Counted from the stretch's first letter, positions 37,440 through 48,565 are shown. The stretch is 64,000 bases of DNA from Sipunculus nudus (GCA_026874595.1 CM049312.1:26097956-26161955); one strand, 5' to 3'. Made by a program: numbers and translations. The notes: generated by a model not told the origin, from the sequence alone.

Positions 37440-38399
37440 AATTTGGTTATAAATCTCCGGCGCATCATGAAAGCCAGAGGGTTCCAGAATATTGTATCTT
37501 ATCTTGATGACTTTATCTGCGTAGAAAAATCATATGAGGCATGCAAAGAAACAATGTGTGAATTAATGTATATTTTGCGTCATCTGGGGTTCAGATCGAA
37601 TTAACTATATATATAGGAAAGTCGAAGGGCCCGTAGAATTATTGACTTTTCTTGGTATTCAGCTTGACAGCTGTAATATGACAATTTTACTTCCTAATTC
37701 AAAAATTAAAGAACTACAAGAGACACTTTTTTCGGTTCAATATTAAACAAAAAGTTACTAAGAAAGACTTGATGAGCCTGGCCGGACAACTTAACTGGGC
37801 AACGCAATGTGTATACGGTGGCCGTTTCCATTTGCGGCGTATTTTGGATAAAATTTGCACTTTAAATAAACCATGGCATAGGACTAGAGTAACGTTAGAT
37901 ATGAAAAAGGATGTTGCATGGTGGCTAAGTTTCATGGAGTATTTTAACGGCAGATCCTCTATGGTGGATATAACCGCCCAGCTGCGCCGGTATGTATTGA
38001 CGCATGTACGGAGGCTGCCGGAGCGTACTTCAGGGGCGAATGTCTCTATACCCGCTGGGCTGAGACTATGCCGTATGCAGTTGATTTGTGTATTAATCAT
38101 AAAGAAGTCCTTGCGCTGGAACCGGCAGTGCTGCAGTGGGCTCCTTATTGGACAAACAAAAAGGTATTTGTACATTATGATAATATCGCAGCAGTTTCTA
38201 TAATTAACAAAGGATCTTGCAAAAACGCTATAGTCATGGAATCCCTCCGAAAAATTTTCTGGTATTCGGCAGTTTATAACTTTCGGCTCCACGCTGTTTT
38301 TATCCAGGAGTGTACAACAGGATCGCTGGAAGGCCTACCGTATCGAGGCTGCACGAACCTTCTGCCTACGCACGTTTATATAGGCCTAAAATATTGTCG
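37440..38399 (+). pseudogene. DIRS-order retrotransposon, RT C-terminus and RNase H (5'-truncated, frameshifted)
   Basis: The reading frame enters inside RT at RRIMKARGFQNIVSYLDDF, with an intact YLDD active site at 37,500-37,511, and continues through CKETMCELMYILRHLGF. After frameshifts it resumes with FLGIQLDS and LMSLAGQLNWA, then an RNase H-like part with HYDNIAAVSIINKGSCKNA and FWYSAVYNFRLHAVF. These patterns match the RT/RNase H of DIRS-order elements, where RNase H is followed by a tyrosine recombinase as here. At least three frame changes plus in-frame stops and the missing 5' part make it non-functional. The 144- and 113-codon frames are pieces of it. Confidence 0.8.
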
Positions 38400-38421
38400 G
38401 AGACTGTAATTATATGATATT

Positions 38422-39257
38422 GTGCTTTCAGATAGCCTTGAACGGACGTTAGATGGTGAAGTGCTCAACTTCCTGCAACAAACCTATGCTCCTTCAACAC
38501 AAACGGTTTATAGGACTCACAGACGCACTTACCTTGCCTTTTGTACGGCGATGGGGTACTCCACAGTACCAACCACTACCGATGTTTTATGCAGGTATGC
38601 AGTGATGTTGGGTAGAACACTGAAGTACGGTACAGTTCGTCAATACATGAATATTATTACCGCTTTACATCTGGAATGGAACTTGCCTAATCCAATGAGT
38701 AATAACTTTAAGCTAAAGAGTTTGCTAAAAGGGATGCGACGTAGCCTAGGTGTTACCCCTCGCAGAAAGTTGCCAATTACACCCGACATCCTGCGAAGAA
38801 TATTGCCGCACCTAGATGTTAAAACAGTGTCCGAGGCAAATGTTTGGGCGGCCTCCCTATTAATGTTTTTCACCATGTTACGGAGCGGGAACGTACTAGT
38901 GACGGCGAAGTCATTCGATGAGCGTAAACATCTCCGACGACGGGATATTACGTTTTATCATTGGGGAATAGAAGTCCATACTCGGTGGACAAAGACTATT
39001 CAGTTTAAAGAGAGGACTTTACAAATACCTCTACCACGCATACCAGGGAACCCCTTATGTCCTGTTCAGGCTGTCCTCAACGCGTTTGCGCTAACCAGGG
39101 GTGCGTCACAGTCCGGTCCTGCGTTCTTGTCAACCGGACAAAGCGGTGCTCTCCAGCCTTTGTCTCCAGCATACTTCGTAGAGAGGATTCGGGAAATTTT
39201 GTCAGCGCTCGGGTACGATGCTGGTTCGTATGCGGCTCAATTCGTACAATGGCAAAT
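38422..39257 (+). pseudogene. DIRS-order tyrosine recombinase, C-terminal catalytic box lost
   Basis: A long clean frame starts with DSLERTLDGEVLNFLQQTYA, a SAM-like N-terminal domain ('STQTVYRTHRRTYLAFC'), and the core with 'AASLLMFFTMLRSGNVLV' containing the first catalytic Arg. It reaches 'REILSALGYDAGSYAAQ', where family members have the His-x-x-Arg box. A one-base insertion near 39,239 destroys that box, and the frame then runs into unrelated AT-rich DNA, so HxxR and the nucleophilic Tyr are absent. The recombinase normally integrates circular cDNA. Better preserved than the RT, but dead. Confidence 0.82.
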
Positions 39258-39295
39258 AACCTATAATCATATAATATATAATTTGGTGGAATTGG

Positions 39296-39486
39296 CCGAA
39301 AAATGTAACATTTGTGTCACATTTTAGTAGTTTGAAGCGCGATATATTTTAATTGCACTGCATTGTTTTATTATTATCTGTATACTTGTGTACTTGCTTA
39401 CTATGAAGACGCGCATTTTACATTGTGAACTTTGTATACAGTAAATTTCTCCATTACCCACACCTGTGAGTTTGTTGTCTGGATAA
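39296..39486 (+). repeat. Split direct repeat B1 of the DIRS-order element
   Basis: 191 bp from 'ccgaaaaatgtaacatttgt' to 'gtttgttgtctggataa', repeated 430 bp downstream at roughly 94% identity. It directly follows the recombinase relic. Confidence 0.75.
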
Positions 39487-39725
39487 GGTTAATTTCAACC
39501 CCTGTGGTTTAAATTGTCTTTATTCAGATGGCAAGGGGGCGCTTTCACGCTTCACTGGGTTTCACCAGGTGGTCACCGGGCACGTGTCCAAGGGCGCATT
39601 TTAGTTGTGACTGTCACAGCGAACACGCGCTTCTTATTTTACCCTTCAGCCCACCCACCCTTCAGTTAGATGGGCAAAGGAGCATTGATTTCATCGGGAC
39701 TCGTTAAACTCGCATAACAACATGA
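39487..39725 (+). repeat. Spacer segment A2 between the split repeats
   Basis: 239 bp, GC-richer, between B1 and B2. In Ngaro/PAT-type elements this position is the A2 repeat that matches A1 at the 5' end. A1 is not found here because the element is 5'-truncated, so the A2 label is an inference from position. Confidence 0.45.
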
Positions 39726-39920
39726 CCGAAAAATGTAACATTTGTGTCACATTTTAGTAGATTGAAGCGCGATATATTTTAATTGCACTGCATTGTTTTA
39801 TTATTGTCTGTATACTTGTGTACTAGCTTGCTTACTAGGACGACGCGCATTTTACATTGTGAACTTTTTAGACAGTAAAGTTCTCCATTACCCACACCTG
39901 TGAATTTGTTGTCTGGATAA
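39726..39920 (+). repeat. Split direct repeat B2 of the DIRS-order element
   Basis: 195 bp homologous to B1, with a 4-bp insertion and a few substitutions. It marks the probable 3' end of the element ('gtctggataa'). Confidence 0.75.
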
Positions 39921-40459
39921 ACGATACAGCACCTTTGCCTCATGAATCGTTTCATGTACACTGACGTGTCATTTGAAATGTATCATATCACATTGTATTG
40001 TTATTTCCATATATAATGCCTGTTTATTTGTATACCTCGAAATGGGTCTTTGAGTTCAATGAGTTGAATATTATTAAATATTATTATAGTTCTCCTAAAA
40101 TGCTTGTATCAGTTTGGAAAATAAATACCAGATGGCGCTGCAGCGTTTTATTTAGCTATACCTCGAAATGCGAGTACCTGGTTGAGAGAGAAAATTTTCT
40201 TGGCAACCGCTGGCGACTATGTCATGATTACATCTTGTTTTTTTGTGTTTTTTTTTTGTTTGATTTTTTTTTCATTAATGCCAACTCCTGCTGCGATTTC
40301 CGTATATACCTAGCTTACTGGTGCATGCATGGGATCGGATGTCCAGTCTTAGTATCGTGATCAGGCAAATTCTAAAGCATAAGTTCATCCAGTGGGGATT
40401 TTAATTAGTGGCCCGGCTGGTCAAGACGTTCAGCTGAACAGCTATAAAGGCAAAATTTT

Positions 40460-41030
40460 TACACACTGGCGCGGGCAGCACGCTTGCGTGACGCGCGGGC
40501 GGCAAGGCGGCGAAAATCGCTCCCCTGTATATTACCGATTACAAAAGACACTGGCGCGGACGGCAGGCATGAGGCATGCGGGCGGCCACGCGTTGGAGTT
40601 TCTGCGATCTCTCCCGAAGCGATTTTTGCCGCCTGCCGCGCACATGTCGCGTGCGGATTTCTTGTGAATATATATTGTTATCTGTTGAAAATCTAGTAAA
40701 ATGCATTTAATTTACACCTTATTTATTTGTAAACTTCAATATATAGTAAAGTATATATGTAAATATAACATTTATAACAAAAATACATATATACCTATGC
40801 ATGTTACATATAATTCTTTGATATGTAAATAACAAGCATATATATACCCATAGAAACATATTGTTTTATATGTATTAAATCATAATTATTGTTCACCGAG
40901 TTATATCATTACCGGTAACATTTTATGATATTTACGCTACACAGGGGTATATATTTCCTAGACAAACATGTAAATACCACAAAAAAGGTCTCGATATTTC
41001 ATAAAATTTGTCGCGTGCTGCCCGCACCAA
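40460..41030. mobile_element. GC-rich fold-back element
   Basis: An island of very GC-rich DNA. Arms at about 40,486-40,521 (gcgcgggcggcaaggcggcg) and 40,618-40,655 are imperfect inverted repeats ending 'aaaatcgct'. The word 'actggcgcgggcagcacgc' at 40,465 is inverted as 'gcgtgctgcccgcacca' at 41,010, giving possible terminal repeats. A related inverted terminus (gcatgccgcccgcgccagta) reappears at 42,340, just past the LINE fragment. No coding sequence. The start of the tandem duplication falls inside it at 40,749. Confidence 0.5.
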
Positions 41031-41036
41031 TCAGAA

Positions 41037-42318
41037 AAATGGTACTTAGAAGGCAAAAAGATTGATCTTGTAACTGACTATAAATATCTTGGTATTCTAT
41101 TTACAACTACAGTTTCATGGACTAAGACACAAAAATTACAAGCCATTCAAGCCAATAAAGTGGTTTGTTTTATTAGGAATTTTAATGGGAAATTTAAAAA
41201 TTTAAGCGTCAGTCAACTTTTTTACCTTTTTGACACTATGGTTCTTCCTATTCTTTTATATGGAAGTGAACTCTGGGGGTACGACAGAGTAGAGTTGATA
41301 GAAAGAGTACAATACCAGTTTTGTAAATATATTTTAAAAGTCAATACATGTACTGTAAATGTGGCAGTTTTGGGAGAATTGTGGGCGTCTCCCCTTGTTT
41401 GTGAAGTACTCCTTAAGATCCTTTAAATATTGGACCCGGCTATTGCATATGAATGAAAACAGGTACCCTAAATATTTATATGGATTGTTATTACAGCGAG
41501 ATTACAATGGAAAAACAACTTGGGTTACACATGTAAGGTCTTTACTATTTCAAGCTGGTTACGGCTATATTTGGATGGCTCAAACTGTGGGAGACATTAA
41601 TAATTTTCTTAATTGTATTAAACAGCGAATAATGGATATGGCAGTCCAGGAATGGCATAGTGATGTTAATACATGTAATAAACTATATTCATATGGAGTT
41701 TTTAAGTCTATGTTGACATTAGAAAAATATTTAATTTGTGTTCCTAATATTAGTTATAGAAGTGCATTGGCAAAATTAAGATGCTCAAATCACATGTTAG
41801 CCATAGAGGTTGGTCGTCATAAGGGCATAAGTAGAGAAGAGAGAATTTGCATGTATTGTTTTAAACTTGGTTATAATATAATTGAAGATGAATCACATTT
41901 TCTACTAGAGTGTCCCTTATACGCCGATTTGCGTAGGAAGTATCTGCCTGAAAATTTGTACGAGCCTACTGAACAGAATTTGATAAATGTTTTTAATATG
42001 AAAGATTCCCACAATATCATAAATCTTGCAGCATATGTTTTTCACTGTTTCAGAAAAGGACCATAGAATTCTTCATATGATTTCTATTCATCTATTCATT
42101 TATTTCAGTGTTTGTACCAAAATGTTTATGTGTAAATGTATGTGAAATATGTGTATGTGTACATGTATGTTTACACCTTGTTATTGTTGTATATTGTTTT
42201 ATATAAGTCACTGTGACATTGTTGATATTTTGCATGTTGTAGCTATCGCTGGAACTTTGGGCCTGAGGCCTTTTTCCTGCATAAAAACTTTGTTTCTTTC
42301 TTTCCTAGCTTACTGGTG
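41037..42318 (+). pseudogene. 5'-truncated LINE: RT C-terminus, zinc knuckle and 3' UTR (copy 1)
   Basis: The frame begins inside RT at KKIDLVTDYKYLGILFTTT and includes LPILLYGSELWGYDRVELI, a hallmark of the C-terminal RT region of non-LTR retrotransposons with an endonuclease-RT polyprotein. A one-base shift near 41,420 moves to a second frame (KYWTRLLHMNENRYPKYLYG) that ends with a zinc-finger-like CMYCFKLGYN....ESHFLLECPLY and stops at 42,066. The 3' UTR runs to about 42,318 ('tttgggcctgaggcctttt'). Truncation at the 5' side is typical of target-primed reverse transcription. It is inserted in GC-rich fold-back DNA. Confidence 0.82.
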
Positions 42319-42481
42319 CACCAATCTGTTTTGTAAAACGCATGCCGCCCGCGCCAGTATGCCATGTTTAATTCGGTTTTAATACAACAAAGCTACCCTA
42401 CATCGACTTTGCGAAGCTTAACAATATTTGAAATGGATTTTTAGATAGATATGCCATGTCTGCTGCATTTTATCTTATTGG

Positions 42482-43487
42482 TTTCCGCCAAAACGAAGTT
42501 TTGCGGATACTATGTTTTTGACCGGGTTACGCCGCCGCCGCGTTTGTTTCCGGAGAACTCCTCTGAGACTACTGGACGGATTTTTCCGAAACTTACACCA
42601 ATTATCGGGTCACATGTGAACTGTTGCCTTACCAGTTGGCCTTGACCTCTGACCTTTCCTCTCTGCCCAGCGTCCATTTGTGCGTCTGTTTCCACACATA
42701 AACCCAAATATCTCGGGAACCGTTTGACCGATCTGGTTATTTTTTTGTACAAATGTAGCCCTTGGACAGCTTTATAACATACTTACGCTGCAAACATCCA
42801 AGCTCATATCTCGGGAACCGTTTGACCGATAGGGCCAAAATTTTGCATGTATATAGATCTCACATAGCTCTTTATCATACACAAAACTGGAGGGGCCACC
42901 TGCAACCATTTGTGCACAGCGTCCGTCTGTTTGTCTGCCGTGGGCTAAAATCACTCATATCTCAGTAGTGGTTTAATTGACTTATCTGCCTAAAATTTTG
43001 CAGGTGTACACATCCTGGACAGCTTTCTTGATTTTAAGACAGGTGGCGCCACCTACATTCTAGTTTACGCTGCAGACATCCAAGCTCATATCTCGGGAAC
43101 CGTTTGACCGATTGGGCCAAAATTGTGCATATTTATAGATCTCACAGAGCTCTTTATATCATACACAAAACTGGAGAGGCCACCTGCAACCATTTTTGGA
43201 CAAGTCCTTCTGTTTGTTTGCTGTGGGATAAAATCACTCATATACATGTAGTGATTTGACTTTTCTGTCTTAAATTTTGCATATATATACAACTTGGATA
43301 GTTTCTGGATTTGTGGAAGGTGGCGCAACCTACATATACATTTCAGCTGCAGACATCCATGCTAATATGCTACACACCTCACTCTATTTCCCCTTGCCAC
43401 TCAATCATTGCCTCACTTCACCCGTTCCACTCTGATTTTGGCGGATACACGTAGTCGTTTGTCGACTACCCGTATTCTAGTTTCAAC
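42482..43487 (-). mobile_element. Hairpin-ended element with GGTGGCGCCACC monomers (copy 1)
   Basis: On the minus strand it starts 'ctagaatacgggtagtcgac' and has a perfect 7-bp-stem hairpin at 43,451-43,469 (gtagtcg/cgactac). It contains about five related 140-bp monomers with 'tctcgggaaccgtttgaccg' on the plus strand and one perfect GGTGGCGCCACC (43,043). It ends with a second hairpin at 42,485-42,506 (ccgccaaaac/gttttgcgg). Both ends carry GCGGATAC. No coding. Relatives are at 26.2-27.6 kb and within E2/E3. Confidence 0.65.
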
Positions 43488-43632
43488 TTGTTATAATATG
43501 ACCTCATGCATATACAACAGCCTCATGCATGTATATCTGTTTCAGTGAGTCACTGACCCAGTACTGTATGGGCAGTCTGTGCTACACCATACGACTGGAC
43601 AGTCGTGTTACAAGTGCTTATGTGTATCATGT

Positions 43633-44190
43633 GTCAGCTTACGCTCTTTACACAGCGCTTTACCTATAGGCCTACTACCTATCGTAAGCGCTGTGTGTTA
43701 TGGCATCGTATCCTGAATTGCTACACCATAGGGGAGCACTGTATTTTTGTCAAATCAGATGAGACCTTGTGCTGGAAAGCACAGCCATGCGAGGAATACA
43801 CGGAGCCAATGTTGTTCATTTCGTTATGAGTAACAGCTCATCGCCCCGGTAACCTTCTGAACAGGCCACAGGCTCAGAGAGACTGGCCCCAGACGTGGTT
43901 TGCAAATGATGCCCGGCCGGTGAGCTGTAATTCAAACGAAACGTAACAACAAAAGCTGCGTGCAATCGGTGCATGAAGCGCAGCTATGAGCGTATCCAGG
44001 ATGCCTGTCGAGTGTTTGTTTATTGGCATCTGGTTGGCTGCTTGTCACATCATACGCATGATTTTTTCAGCGGACAACGAACCGCCATCTAGTGTCTAAA
44101 TGTATCATAAACTGTCAAAGTAGGCAGCGTGAAAATCAGTTGCTTCTTTAGAAGCGCAAGATTTCCATTGCCTCTGAAGCGTAGTGTCAG
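43633..44190 (+). repeat. LTR-like arm, left, forward orientation (copy 1)
   Basis: Homologous in inverted orientation to 45,582-45,825 and, beyond the duplication break, to 50,905-51,134. Shared blocks include 'gctctttacacagcgc', 'gtaagcgctgt', 'ggggagcactgtattt', 'aacaggccacaggctcagag' and 'aggcagcgtgaaaatcagt'. It is flanked on the right by an AT-rich 63-bp end and 'tggtgtcaga', which resembles a primer-binding site of a Ty3/gypsy element. The LTR identity is an inference. Confidence 0.55.
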
Positions 44191-44247
44191 CTATAATAAA
44201 TACAGACATATACACCTTCTTGATTATTTATTCATTGGAACATAACA
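44185..44247 (+). repeat. 63-bp direct repeat, left bracket of antisense integrase (copy 1)
   Basis: 'tgtcagctataataaataca' ... 'ggaacataaca', repeated at 44,788-44,850 with only a few changes. The two copies exactly bracket the antisense integrase. Confidence 0.75.
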
Positions 44248-44250
44248 TGG

Positions 44251-44787
44251 TGTCAGATCTTCCTTTGTCTCTAATGCTTTTTGTAGTGTTCTTTTCATGA
44301 CAGCTACATACCTTTCACTTTTGCAATTTGCCTCAGGGAAATGTGGACTGCTTGTTTCATGCACAAAATCAAACATTTCAGCAAAGCGTTTGAAGTCATA
44401 GGATGTGTATTGCTGTCCGTTATCACTTAAGTCTTTTCTGTTCATTTTTCTGAAATTCCAAATTCAGAGAAAACAACTTTCATTGCATTGATTACAGCAA
44501 TTGTTGTTGATGTGTTTACTTTCCTTATGATGGGATATGAGCTGTAATAATCTATTAGAAGCAGGTAGTTTTCATTATGCCAGTGAAATAAGTCAGAACC
44601 ATCTATTTCCCATGGCCTTTCTGCCTCAATGTGAATCATTGGTTCTTTCTGTTGTGCGGGTTGGTGGCGCTGACAAGTGTCACATGTTTTGACTAATCTT
44701 TCAACATCTGCATTGATACCACCAAAACACAGATGCCCTGGCCCTCAGCCTGCATTTCTCTATTCTTTGGTGTCCTGCATGGTCATG
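44251..44787 (-). pseudogene. Ty3/gypsy-type integrase fragment, antisense, with HHCC and DD35E motifs (copy 1)
   Basis: Minus strand: zinc-binding HHCC region (HDHAGHQ then, after a frameshift, CDTCQRHQPAQQKEPM) and the catalytic core (EIDGSDLFHW, LLIDYYSSYP). A second frameshift near 44,443 precedes SDNGQQYTSYDF and PHFPEANCKSERYV. The spacing from the second Asp to the Glu is exactly 35 residues, the retroviral-type DD35E signature. The GPY/F C-terminal part is missing and the frame stops in the 63-bp repeat. It is dead because of frameshifts and truncation. Confidence 0.85.
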
Positions 44788-44850
44788 TGTCAGATATAAT
44801 AAATACAGACATATACACCTTCTGGAATATTTATTCATTAGAACATAACA
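44788..44850 (+). repeat. 63-bp direct repeat, right bracket of antisense integrase (copy 1)
   Basis: Second member of the pair starting 'tgtcagatataataaataca'. Followed by roughly 730 bp (44,850-45,580) with no recognised content. Confidence 0.75.
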
Positions 44851-45581
44851 TAACACAACTCCTGTTCAAATAGCTGAATTTCGGTATAAAACATACTGGG
44901 GCATCCTTCACATAACGATATCTTTGTGTTGGGAAAGCCAGCTCTATGCATTGTTTTGTCTGGCTGTGACAGGGGGCAGCACCAGACGGGGAGCTCATAT
45001 TCTCAGTCCTGCCACCCTACACTTGAAAATAAACATACTTTTTTCCAGGCAAGACTTCTTTATATACTTTTTTTATACTTTTCTTCAGGGGTTGATACTC
45101 TTTTTCTAATGTTATCATCTTCAGGTGGTCATTAGAGGCTGCTTAACTGCTTAACTGATAGTGTAGTAGAGTTGATCTGTAAATACAGGTTGTATTTCAT
45201 AATAGCTTCATTTCATAAGCAATGATTATTGTCCCGCGATCTCGCCAATGTTTTACATAAACACTGAATATATGGAATACTGAAAAAATTACATAAACTT
45301 TTATACTCGAAGCTTGTTCAGAAGTATCACATGCGGTCAAATAGTACAAAAACTGCTCTGTTTGGCATTGCCATACTTTTTTTCATACCTTTTTCAGACA
45401 ATTTTATATTTTTGTATCTGAAATATGGGATTTTTTACTTCTTTCCATACAATCCATCGGCTGCACTTTGCTGTGGGCGTGTTGAATAAACTGTTAAGCC
45501 AACACCTTTATGTGTTGGTCACTCGATTGCCGTTTCTAACTGTCTTATCATTTTCTTCTAAAGTTACATTTTTTTGGCTGA

Positions 45582-45825
45582 ACTGACGGTACGCTCCCGA
45601 GGCAGCGGAAATTTTGCGTTTCTTAAGAAGCTACTGATTTTCACGCTGCCTGCTTTGACCGTTTATGATGCATTTAAACACCAGGTGGTGCACATGGGCC
45701 TGTCTGCTTAAAAAAAAAACCAGCCAACCAAATGCAAGTCAACAAAAACTCGACAGGCATCAGGCTCCGCCCATAAACCACGTGCGGGGCAATTCTCTCT
45801 GAGCCTGTGGCCTGTTCAAACGGTC
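45582..45825 (-). repeat. LTR-like arm, right, inverted, truncated by the duplication (copy 1)
   Basis: Inverse of the inner half of 43,633-44,190. It is cut at 45,825, where copy 2 of the tandem unit begins. Confidence 0.6.
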
Positions 45826-46114
45826 TAAGTATATATGTAAATATAACATTTATAACAAAAATACATATATACCTATGCATGTTACATATAATTCTTTGAT
45901 ATGTAAATAACAAGCATATATATACCCATAGAAACATATTGTTTTATATGTATTAAATCATAATTATTGTTCACCGAGTTATATCATTACCGGTAACATT
46001 TTATGATATTTACGCTACACAGGGGTATATATTTCCTAGACAAACATGTAAATACCACAAAAAAGGTCTCGATATTTCATAAAATTTGTCGCGTGCTGCC
46101 CGCACCAATCAGAA

Positions 46115-47396
46115 AAATGGTACTTAGAAGGCAAAAAGATTGATCTTGTAACTGACTATAAATATCTTGGTATTCTATTTACAACTACAGTTTCATGGAC
46201 TAAGACACAAAAATTACAAGCCATTCAAGCCAATAAAGTGGTTTGTTTTATTAGGAATTTTAATGGGAAATTTAAAAATTTAAGCGTCAGTCAACTTTTT
46301 TACCTTTTTGACACTATGGTTCTTCCTATTCTTTTATATGGAAGTGAACTCTGGGGGTACGACAGAGTAGAGTTGATAGAAAGAGTACAATACCAGTTTT
46401 GTAAATATATTTTAAAAGTCAATACATGTACTGTAAATGTGGCAGTTTTGGGAGAATTGTGGGCGTCTCCCCTTGTTTGTGAAGTACTCCTTAAGATCCT
46501 TTAAATATTGGACCCGGCTATTGCATATGAATGAAAACAGGTACCCTAAATATTTATATGGATTGTTATTACAGCGAGATTACAATGGAAAAACAACTTG
46601 GGTTACACATGTAAGGTCTTTACTATTTCAAGCTGGTTACGGCTATATTTGGATGGCTCAAACTGTGGGAGACATTAATAATTTTCTTAATTGTATTAAA
46701 CAGCGAATAATGGATATGGCAGTCCAGGAATGGCATAGTGATGTTAATACATGTAATAAACTATATTCATATGGAGTTTTTAAGTCTATGTTGACATTAG
46801 AAAAATATTTAATTTGTGTTCCTAATATTAGTTATAGAAGTGCATTGGCAAAATTAAGATGCTCAAATCACATGTTAGCCATAGAGGTTGGTCGTCATAA
46901 GGGCATAAGTAGAGAAGAGAGAATTTGCATGTATTGTTTTAAACTTGGTTATAATATAATTGAAGATGAATCACATTTTCTACTAGAGTGTCCCTTATAC
47001 GCCGATTTGCGTAGGAAGTATCTGCCTGAAAATTTGTACGAGCCTACTGAACAGAATTTGATAAATGTTTTTAATATGAAAGATTCCCACAATATCATAA
47101 ATCTTGCAGCATATGTTTTTCACTGTTTCAGAAAAGGACCATAGAATTCTTCATATGATTTCTATTCATCTATTCATTTATTTCAGTGTTTGTACCAAAA
47201 TGTTTATGTGTAAATGTATGTGAAATATGTGTATGTGTACATGTATGTTTACACCTTGTTATTGTTGTATATTGTTTTATATAAGTCACTGTGACATTGT
47301 TGATATTTTGCATGTTGTAGCTATCGCTGGAACTTTGGGCCTGAGGCCTTTTTCCTGCATAAAAACTTTGTTTCTTTCTTTCCTAGCTTACTGGTG
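46115..47396 (+). pseudogene. 5'-truncated LINE (copy 2 of the duplication)
   Basis: Same as the copy at 41,037; predicted protein segments are identical, including the frameshift. The frameshift is therefore older than the duplication. Confidence 0.82.
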
Positions 47397-47559
47397 CACC
47401 AATCTGTTTTGTAAAACGCATGCCGCCCGCGCCAGTATGCCATGTTTAATTCGGTTTTAATACAACAAAGCTACCCTACATCGACTTTGCGAAGCTTAAC
47501 AATATTTGAAATGGATTTTTAGATAGATATGCCATGTCTGCTGCATTTTATCTTATTGG

Positions 47560-48565
47560 TTTCCGCCAAAACGAAGTTTTGCGGATACTATGTTTTTGAC
47601 CGGGTTACGCCGCCGCCGCGTTTGTTTCCGGAGAACTCCTCTGAGACTACTGGACGGATTTTTCCGAAACTTACACCAATTATCGGGTCACATGTGAACT
47701 GTTGCCTTACCAGTTGGCCTTGACCTCTGACCTTTCCTCTCTGCCCAGCGTCCATTTGTGCGTCTGTTTCCACACATAAACCCAAATATCTCGGGAACCG
47801 TTTGACCGATCTGGTTATTTTTTTGTACAAATGTAGCCCTTGGACAGCTTTATAACATACTTACGCTGCAGACATCCAAGCTCATATCTCGGGAACCGTT
47901 TGACCGATAGGGCCAAAATTTTGCATGTATATAGATCTCACATAGCTCTTTATCATACACAAAACTGGAGGGGCCACCTGCAACCATTTGTGCACAGCGT
48001 CCGTCTGTTTGTCTGCCGTGGGCTAAAATCACTCATATCTCAGTAGTGGTTTAATTGACTTATCTGCCTAAAATTTTGCAGGTGTACACATCCTGGACAG
48101 CTTTCTTGATTTTAAGACAGGTGGCGCCACCTACATTCTAGTTTACGCTGCAGACATCCAAGCTCATATCTCGGGAACCGTTTGACCGATTGGGCCAAAA
48201 TTGTGCATATTTATAGATCTCACAGAGCTCTTTATATCATACACAAAACTGGAGAGGCCACCTGCAACCATTTTTGGACAAGTCCTTCTGTTTGTTTGCT
48301 GTGGGATAAAATCACTCATATACATGTAGTGATTTGACTTTTCTGTCTTAAATTTTGCATATATATACAACTTGGATAGTTTCTGGATTTGTGGAAGGTG
48401 GCGCAACCTACATATACATTTCGGCTGCAGACATCCATGCTAATATGCTACACACCTCACTCTATTTCCCCTTGCCACTCAATCATTGCCTCACTTCACC
48501 CGTTCCACTCTGATTTTGGCGGATACACGTAGTCGTTTGTCGACTACCCGTATTCTAGTTTCAAC
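47560..48565 (-). mobile_element. Hairpin-ended element (copy 2)
   Basis: Duplicate of the element at 42,482, with two substitutions (47,871 and 48,423). Confidence 0.65.

Larger units (their letters stand above)
40749..45825 (+). repeat. Tandem duplication, copy 1 (5,077 bp)
   Basis: Nearly identical to 45,827-50,904 with offset 5,078. Differences located: A/G at 42,793/47,871, A/G at 43,345/48,423, T/A at 44,327/49,405, and T7/T8 at about 45,068/50,146. The unit contains the LINE fragment, a hairpin-ended element, LTR-like arms and an antisense integrase. A single extra T (45,826) separates the copies. Confidence 0.95.

Noticed and set aside
37714-38292. 192-codon minus-strand frame
   Set aside because: Antisense shadow of the DIRS RT/RNase H relic, which has clear family motifs on the plus strand.
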